From Pseudalkalibacillus hwajinpoensis (GTDB lineage: Bacteria > Bacillota > Bacilli > Bacillales > Guptibacillaceae): 64,000 bases of DNA. The notes below the pieces were generated by a model. The model ran no database searches. It worked only from the letters and a program-made list of their open reading frames with translations, and was not told the DNA's origin. How positions within the stretch are numbered: the first letter of the stretch is position 1; every line of letters begins with the position of its first letter. Position numbers and translations under genes: made by a program. The stretch covers positions 2,418,001-2,482,000 of the forward strand of contig NZ_CP156674.1 of assembly GCF_039851965.1 (NCBI RefSeq), written 5' to 3'. Positions 7,959-15,569 of this stretch are shown piece by piece.

Positions 7959-8669
7959 TTGGAACATCATGCACCTACAACTGATTTTTTAGGACTTACT
8001 TTCAATCTTTCCAATGTACTCATGATTACAATTGCTTCGGTTATTGTTTTCGTACTAGCGGTTGTAGCAACTCGCTCATTAGCAATGCGTCCTACTGGAT
8101 TGCAGAACTTCATTGAGTGGGTGATGGACTTTGTAAAAGGTCTTATTGGAAGTACGATGGACTGGAAAACCGGTGGGCGCTTCCTGTTTCTAGGGATGAC
8201 GCTACTAATGTACATCTTTGTATCAAACATGCTTGGTCTTCCATTCGCCATTGCAATTGATTCAGAACTCTGGTGGAAGTCTCCAACTGCAGACCCGACA
8301 ATCACGCTAACACTAGCAACGATGGTCGTGGTGCTTACACACTATTACGGTGTGAAAATGAAAGGACCTAAGGAATATGGAAAAGGATTTTTTAGTCCAC
8401 TTAAATTTCTATTCCCGTTTAAGTTAATTGAGGAATTCTCCAATACATTAACACTTGGTCTACGTCTTTACGGAAACATTTACGCCGGTGAAATTCTGCT
8501 TGGACTTCTAGCAGGACTTGGTGGCGCAGGATTTGCTGGAGCGCTTGGAGCCTTTCTTCCTATGCTCGCATGGCAGGGATTCAGTATCTTTGTCGGAACA
8601 ATTCAGGCGTTTATCTTCACAATGCTTACAATGGTTTACATGGCGCACAAAGTGGCAGACGACCATTAA
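7959..8669 (+). CDS. atpB: F1Fo ATP synthase subunit a
   Basis: Stator membrane subunit forming the proton half-channels next to the c-ring. The 236-residue protein shows the essential helix with Arg169 in NTLTLGLRLYGNIYAGE and the conserved C-terminal GTIQAFIFTMLTMVYM helix. Eight residues after that Arg is Gly, at the place where Lys180 is found in alkaliphile-type a subunits, so this channel looks neutralophile-like. TTG start at 7959 with GAAGAGAGGTG upstream. The 66-nt gap to atpE holds a GAGGAAG ribosome site. Confidence 0.93.
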   Translation: MEHHAPTTDFLGLTFNLSNVLMITIASVIVFVLAVVATRSLAMRPTGLQNFIEWVMDFVKGLIGSTMDWKTGGRFLFLGMTLLMYIFVSNMLGLPFAIAIDSELWWKSPTADPTITLTLATMVVVLTHYYGVKMKGPKEYGKGFFSPLKFLFPFKLIEEFSNTLTLGLRLYGNIYAGEILLGLLAGLGGAGFAGALGAFLPMLAWQGFSIFVGTIQAFIFTMLTMVYMAHKVADDH

Positions 8670-8735
8670 TCAACAGTGTTAATGAGCTTGTCATTATATA
8701 AAACTATTATATGAATTATAAGGAGGAAGTTTAGC

Positions 8736-8948
8736 ATGGGTTTAATCGCAGCTGCAATTGCAGTAGGTTTAGCGGCAGTAGGTGCCGGTATTGGTAACGG
8801 TCTTATCGTAGGACGTACAGTAGAGGGAATCGCTCGTCAACCAGAACTTCGCGGTACACTTCAAACAACAATGTTCATCGGTATCGCACTAGTTGAGGCA
8901 TTGCCGATCATCGGTGTTGTTATTGCCTTCATCGTATTGGGTCAATAA
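8736..8948 (+). CDS. atpE: F1Fo ATP synthase subunit c
   Basis: Proteolipid of the rotating c-ring, 70 residues and two helices. Proton carrier is Glu54 in ALVEALPII. Helix 1 carries the glycine motif G16-A-G18-I-G20-N-G22 and residue 51 is Ala, so neither the AxAxAxA nor the Pro51 signature of extreme alkaliphile c subunits is present. The polar loop ARQPE is intact. ATG at 8736 with AAGGAGGAAG, the strongest ribosome site in the operon, fitting the high copy number of c. Confidence 0.95.
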   Translation: MGLIAAAIAVGLAAVGAGIGNGLIVGRTVEGIARQPELRGTLQTTMFIGIALVEALPIIGVVIAFIVLGQ

Positions 8949-9055
8949 GTAACAGAACTTTATAGTGAGTTTGGATCGTTTCATGATGGCGGAGAAAGTT
9001 TCGAAATGAAACCTTCGCCATTCGTTTTGTATGACCTCTGAAGGGAGTGAACACG

Positions 9056-9565
9056 GTGTTCAATAGTTTAATTCTAGGAGCAGGATTTGCTGCAGGAGAT
9101 ATCCTTTTCCAGCTTGTTGCTTTTATCGTACTTCTTGCACTATTAAAGAAGTTTGCCTGGGGCCCGCTCATGGGCATCATGAAAGATCGTGAGCAGCACA
9201 TTGCTAACGAAATTGACGCGGCTGAAAAGAACCGTAAAGAATCTGAAGCATTTTTGAATGAGCAGCGCGAAGAAATGAAGCGTGTTCGTCAGGAAGCGAA
9301 AGCTATGCTTGAGAACCAGAAACAAATGGCTGACCAAAAAGGTCAGGAATTGATCGAAGCTGCTCGTCTTGAATCTGAGCGCCTGAAGGAAGCTGCTACA
9401 GCTGAAATCAAGCGTGAACGTGAAAGTGCAGTAGCATCTCTACGCGAACAGGTAGCATCCCTATCTGTGATGATCGCTTCAAAAGTTGTTGAAAAGGAAC
9501 TTGATGAGCGTGCTCAAAAGCAGCTGATCGATGAGTACCTTGATCAGGCAGGCGATCAGAAATGA
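9056..9565 (+). CDS. atpF: F1Fo ATP synthase subunit b
   Basis: Peripheral stalk subunit: one N-terminal membrane helix (ILFQLVAFIVLLALLKKFAW) followed by a long charged coiled coil reaching the top of F1. 169 residues. GTG at 9056 is chosen because AAGGGAG ends 8 nt before it; the upstream GTG at 9047 overlaps that site. The stop codon overlaps the atpH start as ATGA, so the two are translationally coupled. A 107-nt gap after atpE precedes it. Confidence 0.92.
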   Translation: MFNSLILGAGFAAGDILFQLVAFIVLLALLKKFAWGPLMGIMKDREQHIANEIDAAEKNRKESEAFLNEQREEMKRVRQEAKAMLENQKQMADQKGQELIEAARLESERLKEAATAEIKRERESAVASLREQVASLSVMIASKVVEKELDERAQKQLIDEYLDQAGDQK

Positions 9566-10116
9566 GTAGAGATCTTGAAGTAATCGCAAAACGTTATGCC
9601 GGTGCTCTTTTTGACATCGCTCGTGAGAACGATAACGTCGAGCAAATCAAGAATGAGCTAATGGTTGTAAAAGATGTTTTTCATCAAACGCCGGACTTAA
9701 TGAATGTGTTCGAGCATCCGAAATTCACAACAGCAGAGAAGAAGAACATTATCCAAACTAGCTTTGGATCGTCTCTTTCCACTCACGTGATGAATACGCT
9801 TCTTACACTGATCGAACGAAAGCGTATGGCAATCGTATTCGATCTTGTCAATCAATTTGAAAGATTCGCTTATGAACAGCAGCAAACAGCGGCAGCGAAG
9901 GTATATTCTGTGAAGCCTCTAACAGAAGAGGAGCAGATGAAAGTCTCTGCAGTATTTGCGAAAAGAGTAGGCAAAACAACGCTTCGAATCGAGAATGTGA
10001 TCGATCCTACTTTAATCGGTGGTATTAAAGTACGTATCGGCAATCGCATTTTTGATGGAAGCATTAGCGGTAAACTTAAACGCATGGAACGTGAATTAGT
10101 TTCAGCGAAGAGCTAG
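9562..10116 (+). CDS. atpH: F1Fo ATP synthase subunit delta
   Basis: OSCP-like subunit linking the b-stalk to the alpha3beta3 head. 184 residues, N-terminal six-helix domain (VIAKRYAGALFDIARENDNV) and the C-terminal signature ENVIDPTLIGGIKVRIGNRIFDGS, here read as two adjoining conserved segments. ATG overlaps the atpF stop. Length and motifs are normal. Confidence 0.93.
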   Translation: MSRDLEVIAKRYAGALFDIARENDNVEQIKNELMVVKDVFHQTPDLMNVFEHPKFTTAEKKNIIQTSFGSSLSTHVMNTLLTLIERKRMAIVFDLVNQFERFAYEQQQTAAAKVYSVKPLTEEEQMKVSAVFAKRVGKTTLRIENVIDPTLIGGIKVRIGNRIFDGSISGKLKRMERELVSAKS

Positions 10117-10135
10117 AAGATAGGGGTGAATATGC

Positions 10136-11644
10136 ATGAGCATCAATGCTGAAGAAATCAGTGCGCTGATCAAGCAGCAAATCGCAAATTATCAAACTGA
10201 TATTAAAGTTGATGATGTTGGTACCGTTATCCAGATTGGTGATGGTATTGCTCGTGCCCACGGTCTCGATAACGTGATGGCAGGAGAACTTGTTGAATTT
10301 TCAAACGGTGTTATGGGTATGGCTCAGAACCTAGAGGAGAGCAACGTAGGTATTATTATCCTTGGACCATACACTGAAATTCGTGAAGGCGATGAAGTTC
10401 GTCGTACTGGACGCATCATGGAGGTTCCAGTCGGTGAAGAGCTTCTTGGCCGTGTTGTTAACCCACTGGGACAACCTGTTGATGGACAGGGTCCACTTGG
10501 CACAACAAAAACTCGTCCGATCGAAAGCCCGGCTCCAGGGGTTATGGATCGTAAATCAGTACATGAGCCACTTCAAACAGGAATCAAAGCGATCGACTCT
10601 CTTATTCCAATCGGACGCGGACAGCGTGAGCTAATCATCGGTGACCGTCAGACTGGTAAGACATCGATTGCGATCGATACAATCCTTAACCAAAAAGACG
10701 AAGATATGATCTGTATCTACGTTGCAATTGGTCAGAAAGAATCTACGGTACGTGGCGTTGTTGAAACGCTTCGTAAGCAGGGTGCCCTTGACTACACAAT
10801 CGTTGTAACTGCAGGCGCATCTCAGCCTTCTCCACTTTTATTCCTTGCACCATATGCTGGTGTAACAATGGGTGAAGAATTCATGTATAATGGCAAGCAC
10901 GTTCTTGTTGTATACGATGACTTAACAAAGCAGGCTTCTGCATACCGTGAACTTTCCCTACTACTTCGTCGTCCTCCAGGTCGTGAAGCATATCCAGGGG
11001 ATGTATTCTATCTTCACTCTCGCTTACTTGAGCGTGCAGCGAAGCTTAGTGATGCAAAAGGAGCAGGTTCACTAACTGCCCTTCCGTTTATCGAAACTCA
11101 AGCTGGTGACGTATCAGCTTATATCCCAACTAACGTTATCTCCATCACTGATGGACAGATCTTCCTTCAATCTGATCTCTTCTTCTCGGGTGTACGTCCG
11201 GCGGTTAACGCAGGTCTTTCGGTATCCCGTGTAGGTGGTTCTGCTCAGATTAAAGCGATGAAGAAGGTTGCGGGTACACTACGTCTTGACCTTGCATCAT
11301 ACCGTGAGCTAGAAGCATTTGCTCAGTTCGGATCTGACCTTGATAAAGCAACTCAAGCAAAGCTGAACCGTGGTGCTCGTACGGTTGAGGTACTTAAGCA
11401 GGGACTTAACAAGCCGCTTGCTGTTGAGAAGCAGGTTGCCATTCTTTACGCACTAACTCGTGGATTCCTTGATGATATCCCAGTTGGCGATATTCAGCGT
11501 TTTGAATCTGAAATGATGACATGGATCGAACATAATAAGAAAGAAATCTTCAATACAATTCGTGAAACAAAAGCTCTTCCTGACGAAAAAGAATTCAACG
11601 GTGCAATCGAAGAATTCAAGAAGAGCTTCGCAGTATCTGAATAA
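10136..11644 (+). CDS. atpA: F1Fo ATP synthase subunit alpha
   Basis: Non-catalytic nucleotide-binding subunit of F1. 502 residues, Walker A GDRQTGKTS, the alpha signature PGREAYPGDVFYLHSRLLER and the Arg-finger region SVSRVGGSAQ. The ATG at 10136 follows TAGGGGTG. The next gene, atpG, lies 49 nt downstream after a small GC-rich hairpin. Confidence 0.96.
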   Translation: MSINAEEISALIKQQIANYQTDIKVDDVGTVIQIGDGIARAHGLDNVMAGELVEFSNGVMGMAQNLEESNVGIIILGPYTEIREGDEVRRTGRIMEVPVGEELLGRVVNPLGQPVDGQGPLGTTKTRPIESPAPGVMDRKSVHEPLQTGIKAIDSLIPIGRGQRELIIGDRQTGKTSIAIDTILNQKDEDMICIYVAIGQKESTVRGVVETLRKQGALDYTIVVTAGASQPSPLLFLAPYAGVTMGEEFMYNGKHVLVVYDDLTKQASAYRELSLLLRRPPGREAYPGDVFYLHSRLLERAAKLSDAKGAGSLTALPFIETQAGDVSAYIPTNVISITDGQIFLQSDLFFSGVRPAVNAGLSVSRVGGSAQIKAMKKVAGTLRLDLASYRELEAFAQFGSDLDKATQAKLNRGARTVEVLKQGLNKPLAVEKQVAILYALTRGFLDDIPVGDIQRFESEMMTWIEHNKKEIFNTIRETKALPDEKEFNGAIEEFKKSFAVSE

Positions 11645-11651
11645 GAGGGAT

Positions 11652-11667
11652 GCGGCGGAAACGCCGC
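11652..11667 (+). other. GC-rich hairpin between atpA and atpG
   Basis: GCGGCG-GAAA-CGCCGC, a perfect 6-bp stem closed by a stable GNRA tetraloop, 7 nt after the atpA stop and without a T-tract. Probably an RNA-processing or stability element that sets the alpha:gamma ratio, rather than a terminator. The role is inference. Confidence 0.5.
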
Positions 11668-11693
11668 GGCCAGCTTAAAAGGTGGTGAAATGA

Positions 11694-12557
11694 GTGGCAT
11701 CTTTACGCGATATTAAGTCGAGAATTACGTCGACTAAGAAAACAAAGCAGATTACAAAAGCGATGCAGATGGTATCAGCTGCGAAATTGAACCGTGCTGA
11801 AATGAATGCAAAGTCATTCGTTCCATACATGGATAAAATTCAAGAGGTTGTAGGAAGCATTGCTAATGGATCAAGCGGCGTACGTCATCCGATGCTAGAA
11901 AGCCGTGAAGTAAAGAAAACGGGTTACGTGGTTATCACGTCTGACCGTGGACTTGCAGGGGCTTACAATAGCTCGGTACTACGTCATGTATATCGAACAA
12001 TTAACGAACGTCATAACTCAACTGATGAGTACGCAATCATCGTTGCTGGTAAAGTTGGACTCTCCTTCTTTAAAAAGCGCGGAATGCCTGTAGTTGAAAG
12101 CATCGTTGGTCTTTCTGACCAGCCTGCATTTGCAGACATTAAAGATATTGCCTCTAGAACAGTTGGCATGTTTGAAGATGGAGCTTTTGATGAGCTTTAT
12201 CTTTATTACAACCACTATGTAAGTGCCATTCAGCAGGATCTAACGGAGAAGAAGCTTCTTCCGTTAACTGATATTGAGACAGGTGGAGGCAAATCACTCA
12301 GCAGCTATGAGTATGAGCCATCAGAAGAAGAAATTCTTGAAGTCCTGCTTCCTCAATATGCTGAGAGCTTAATCTACGGAGCGCTTCTCGATGCGAAAGC
12401 AGCAGAGCACGCATCCCGTATGACAGCGATGAGAAGTGCGACTGACAATGCAGATGACCTTATCGGCAATCTTACACTTTCTTACAACCGTGCCCGTCAG
12501 GCAGCAATCACTCAGGAACTTACTGAGATAGTATCTGGTGCAACGGCATTAGAATAG
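11694..12557 (+). CDS. atpG: F1Fo ATP synthase subunit gamma
   Basis: Central rotor shaft. 287 residues, with the N-terminal coiled-coil signature IKSRITSTKKTKQITKAMQM, the central TSDRGLAGAYNS domain and the C-terminal family signature SRMTAMRSATDNADDLI. GTG start at 11694 with AAAGGTGG upstream. It is followed by 310 nt carrying two 115-bp structured repeats before atpD, a much larger gap than in most Bacillus atp operons. Confidence 0.95.
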   Translation: MASLRDIKSRITSTKKTKQITKAMQMVSAAKLNRAEMNAKSFVPYMDKIQEVVGSIANGSSGVRHPMLESREVKKTGYVVITSDRGLAGAYNSSVLRHVYRTINERHNSTDEYAIIVAGKVGLSFFKKRGMPVVESIVGLSDQPAFADIKDIASRTVGMFEDGAFDELYLYYNHYVSAIQQDLTEKKLLPLTDIETGGGKSLSSYEYEPSEEEILEVLLPQYAESLIYGALLDAKAAEHASRMTAMRSATDNADDLIGNLTLSYNRARQAAITQELTEIVSGATALE

Positions 12558-12670
12558 CGGAAGTGGCCGCTTAGGCCCGACAAGCGCTGGAGGCTTTTCG
12601 AATGAATATGTTCTTTGTATTCAATCGGAAAGGTGAAGCGATCGAGGGGTCAGGAGCCGTAGCTAGACAA
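12556..12670 (+). repeat. 115-bp structured intergenic element, copy 1
   Basis: Starts AGCGGA and ends CTAGACAA, beginning inside the atpG stop codon. It contains the hairpin TGAATA/TATTCA (12603-12608 with 12618-12623) followed by a conserved ATCG-AA-GGTGAA block. It is diverged from copies 2 and 3 but has the same length and architecture. Confidence 0.7.
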
Positions 12671-12676
12671 ACGAAT

Positions 12677-12791
12677 AGCGGAACGAGCCCGGTTAAATCC
12701 GCAGGATGTTGGAGGCCATGAGAATGAGACGTTTTTTGTCACAATCGAATGGGTGAAACAGCCGAAGGATTTGGCTCGTGTAACTAGACAA
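12677..12791 (+). repeat. 115-bp structured intergenic element, copy 2
   Basis: Same boundaries (AGCGGA to CTAGACAA) and same 115-bp length as copies 1 and 3. Outer stem CGAGCC (12684-12689) with GGCTCG (12773-12778). Inner hairpin TGAGAC/GTCACA with one mismatch. The core around CCGCAGGATGTTGGAG is nearly identical to copy 3. The 76 nt left before atpD hold a ribosome site (TTAGGAGGG) and an AT-rich leader. Confidence 0.8.
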
Positions 12792-12867
12792 TACTAGTAC
12801 AAAACATAAATGCTATTTGAAAGACTTACTTTCAAATGCAGCTTAAAGCAAGTTAGGAGGGAACAGG

Positions 12868-14277
12868 ATGAACAAGGGATACATTACCCAGGTTATGGGT
12901 CCGGTTGTAGACGTTAAGTTTGAGAGCGGCAAGCTCCCTGAAATCTACAACGCCCTTAAAGTTAACTATATAGCGCAGACTGGTGCCGAGGAAAGTATCG
13001 AATTGACGCTTGAAGTCGCACTTCATCTAGGCGATAACTCTGTTCGTACCGTAGCAATGGGTTCAACAGACGGTCTAGTACGTGGAGTTGCAGCTCTTGA
13101 TGCAGGTGCACCGATCTCCGTTCCAGTTGGGGATATCACACTAGGACGCGTATTCAACGTTCTTGGTGAAAAAATTGACCTTGATGAAGAGCTTGGCGAA
13201 GTTCGCCGCGATCCGATTCACCGTCTAGCACCAGTATTTGAGAACCTTGCAACAACAACTGATATCCTTGAAACAGGAATCAAAGTAGTAGATCTACTTG
13301 CACCATACGTTAAAGGTGGTAAGATCGGTCTCTTTGGTGGTGCAGGTGTAGGTAAAACTGTACTTATCCAGGAATTGATCAACAACATCGCACAGGAGCA
13401 CGGCGGTATCTCTGTATTCGCTGGTGTTGGTGAACGTACGCGTGAAGGTAATGACCTTTACTACGAGATGAAAGATTCTGGCGTTATTACGAAAACAGCA
13501 ATGGTATTTGGTCAGATGAACGAACCACCAGGTGCACGTATGCGTGTTGCTCTGACTGGTCTTACTATGGCAGAATACTTCCGTGATGAGCAAGGACAGG
13601 ACGTTCTTCTCTTCATCGATAACATCTACCGCTTTACACAAGCTGGTTCTGAGGTATCCGCATTGCTTGGACGTATGCCATCAGCGGTAGGTTACCAGCC
13701 TACACTTGCTACTGAGATGGGTCAGCTTCAAGAACGTATCACGTCAACTAACAAAGGTTCTGTTACTTCAATCCAGGCAATCTACGTACCAGCCGATGAC
13801 TACACTGACCCGGCTCCGGCTACAACGTTTGCTCACCTTGATGCAACAACTAACCTTGAACGTAAACTATCTGAGCAAGGTATCTACCCAGCGGTGGATC
13901 CACTTGCATCAACTTCCCGTGCGCTTTCTCCGGAAATCGTTGGTGAAGAGCATTACAACATTGCGCGTGAAGTACAACAAACGCTTCAGCGCTACAAAGA
14001 GCTTCAAGATATCATTGCTATCCTTGGTATGGATGAGCTTTCTGACGAAGATAAGCTAACTGTTTCACGCGCTCGCCGAATTCAGTTCTTCCTTTCTCAG
14101 AACTTCCACGTAGCTGAACAGTTCACTGGCCAGCCTGGATCATACGTACCAGTTAAAGAAACCATCAAAGGATTCAAAGAAATCCTTGATGGCAAACACG
14201 ATGACATCCCAGAAGACGCATTCCGTCTTGTAGGTACCATTGAAGAAGTAGTAGAGAAAGCGAAGCAAATGGCATAA
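12868..14277 (+). CDS. atpD: F1Fo ATP synthase subunit beta
   Basis: Catalytic subunit of F1. 469 residues, Walker A GGAGVGKTVLI, catalytic region GERTREGNDLY and the beta signature PSAVGYQPTLATEMG. One small oddity is NIYRFTQ where most bacteria have NIFRFTQ. ATG at 12868 with TTAGGAGGG. It is bracketed by structured repeats on both sides, so its mRNA segment could be processed separately from atpG and atpC. Confidence 0.96.
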   Translation: MNKGYITQVMGPVVDVKFESGKLPEIYNALKVNYIAQTGAEESIELTLEVALHLGDNSVRTVAMGSTDGLVRGVAALDAGAPISVPVGDITLGRVFNVLGEKIDLDEELGEVRRDPIHRLAPVFENLATTTDILETGIKVVDLLAPYVKGGKIGLFGGAGVGKTVLIQELINNIAQEHGGISVFAGVGERTREGNDLYYEMKDSGVITKTAMVFGQMNEPPGARMRVALTGLTMAEYFRDEQGQDVLLFIDNIYRFTQAGSEVSALLGRMPSAVGYQPTLATEMGQLQERITSTNKGSVTSIQAIYVPADDYTDPAPATTFAHLDATTNLERKLSEQGIYPAVDPLASTSRALSPEIVGEEHYNIAREVQQTLQRYKELQDIIAILGMDELSDEDKLTVSRARRIQFFLSQNFHVAEQFTGQPGSYVPVKETIKGFKEILDGKHDDIPEDAFRLVGTIEEVVEKAKQMA

Positions 14278-14282
14278 TGAAA

Positions 14283-14397
14283 AGCGGAATGGGCCTGCTT
14301 AAATCCGCAGGATGTTGGAGCCCACGAGAATGAGACGATTTTTGTCTCAATCGAATGGGTGAAACAGCCGGAGGATTTGGCCCATGCAGCTAGACAA
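14283..14397 (+). repeat. 115-bp structured intergenic element, copy 3
   Basis: Begins 6 nt after the atpD stop. Outer stem TGGGCC (14290-14295) with GGCCCA (14379-14384). Perfect inner hairpin TGAGAC (14331-14336) with GTCTCA (14344-14349). Compared with copies 1 and 2, both stems change on both strands, which indicates selection on structure. Confidence 0.8.
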
Positions 14398-14549
14398 TAA
14401 AAGCGGAGGCGACTGCTTACGCTCACGATGTCTAGCTCCAGCGCCTACCCCCTCGAGGTCTTAATTAAGTCAAGCATCATTGTGGCAAAGAGCGCCACAT
14501 TGATGCTCACCTTAAGCTTGTCGGGGGTGACCAAGGCGCTTACGCTTTT
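14398..14549 (-). repeat. 152-bp palindromic intergenic element, opposite orientation
   Basis: Read on the minus strand it starts AAAAGCGTAAGCGCC and includes a GGAGCTAGAC block. A central near-perfect hairpin pairs 14473-14486 with 14494-14507 (14 bp each side). Outer pairings AGCGCC/GGCGCT and CCCCC/GGGGG enclose it. The GCTGGAGCTAGAC motif and the AGCGGA end relate it to the 115-bp elements, but it is a different type. Confidence 0.65.
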
Positions 14550-14580
14550 CTAATTACGATCACACCCAGGGAGGGGTACG

Positions 14581-14982
14581 ATGAATACATTGGAAATCAG
14601 TGTAGTCACCCCTGACGGCCCGGTATACGAAGGGGAAGCTGAATTGGTCAGCGTAAAAGCAAAGAGCGGTGAGCTCGGTATTTTACCTGGACACATTCCG
14701 CTTGTTGCCCCTCTTACAATCAATGCAGTTCGCTTCAAAAATGGAGCTGACACGCATGTACTGGCCGTTAGCGGTGGGTTTGTTGAGGTAAGACCAAAGC
14801 AGGTAACAATCCTTGCTGAGTCTGCTGAGCTTCCTTCTGCTATTGACGTGGAACGCGCACGTGCTGCAAAGGAACGAGCAGAACAACGCTTGAATCAAGC
14901 GAAGCAGGACAATGTTGATTTCAGACGTGCTGAGCTAGCGCTTAAGCGTGCAATCAACCGCCTGGATTTGGCAGGTAAGTAA
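14581..14982 (+). CDS. atpC: F1Fo ATP synthase subunit epsilon
   Basis: Rotor subunit that inhibits ATP hydrolysis. 133 residues: N-terminal beta sandwich (ISVVTPDGPVYEGEAELV, SGELGILPGHIPLVAPL) and C-terminal helical hairpin (ERARAAKERAEQRL). ATG at 14581 with GGGAGGGG. Last gene of the operon, followed directly by a strong terminator. The upstream 303-nt gap is filled by two structured repeats. Confidence 0.94.
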   Translation: MNTLEISVVTPDGPVYEGEAELVSVKAKSGELGILPGHIPLVAPLTINAVRFKNGADTHVLAVSGGFVEVRPKQVTILAESAELPSAIDVERARAAKERAEQRLNQAKQDNVDFRRAELALKRAINRLDLAGK

Positions 14983-14986
14983 GATG

Positions 14987-15022
14987 AAAAGCATCCGAGG
15001 TGTATCCTCAGATGCTTTTTTT
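14987..15022 (+). terminator. Terminator of the atp operon
   Basis: AAAAGCATC-CGAGG-TGTA-TCCTC-GATGCTTTT with a one-base bulge, followed by a run of T, 4 nt after the atpC stop. Confidence 0.9.
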
Positions 15023-15028
15023 CATTTT

Positions 15029-15437
15029 TTAAGCCTGTTTTATTGATGTCACCATATCAAGAAGTTTGTTGATTGTTTTCCAATTGCGTACGGTCGCGGT
15101 AGGTCTGAGCTTATTCAGCTTAATCGTTAATTTGGAATTACGGATACTGTCATGGGAGAGAAGATAGATCTCCCTTCCATTGATTTGATAGGCTTCATTT
15201 TCAAAAGAATAGGAAGGTAACTGTTTGACTGCCTCCTCTGATGGTCGCTCAGATAAAAGCGAGACGTACAGACTTTCTCCAACAGACGATGCTTCTGCAT
15301 TGGAAATTTCTTCTTTATTAAATGGACAGTGTTCCTTAATTTGCTTTAACTCATTAGAAGTTCTCAAGATAACGGGTACTGTTAAGCCGAACGTTTCTTT
15401 AATTTGTTCTTCAATTTGCTCGATTAAAACCTTTTCT
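15029..15437 (-). pseudogene. DUF1697 family gene, N-terminal half missing next to an IS element
   Basis: Reading the minus strand from the IS boundary gives an open frame (LIEQIEEQIKETFGLTVPVI, then RTSNELKQIKEHCPF) that ends GREIYLLSHDS and NWKTINKLLDMV. This is the C-terminal two-thirds of a DUF1697 protein. The family's start (ALLRGINVGG) and first half are absent; the frame runs straight into the right end of the IS200/IS605 element. No N-terminal piece was found on the far side of the element, so part of the gene was lost. An ATG-less GTT/TTG region means it is unlikely to be expressed. Confidence 0.75.
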
Positions 15438-15569
15438 GTGAACTACCCGCCACTTACCACCCTTACGGGTTGGTTGAAGTGGGGGCTTCTTGGGTAATCG
15501 CCACTTTTACTAGCTGACGAAATGGACCAAGCTAACCCTCTTGTTCCAAGAGTTTATATTTACACTAGG
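15438..15569 (-). ncRNA. Omega-RNA 3' part (TnpB guide RNA scaffold)
   Basis: The minus strand from the tnpB stop to the right end holds GTTAGCTTGGTCC, then a long stem built from CCCACTT/AAGTGG, ACCA/TGGT and CCC/GGG (about 15448-15486), ending GCGGGTAGTTCAC. This layout matches the right-end RNAs of TnpB elements, where the scaffold ends at the transposon edge and the flanking host DNA is read as guide. Here the guide would begin AGAAAAGGTTTTAATCG, from the DUF1697 gene. The scaffold probably also extends back into tnpB. Confidence 0.7.
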
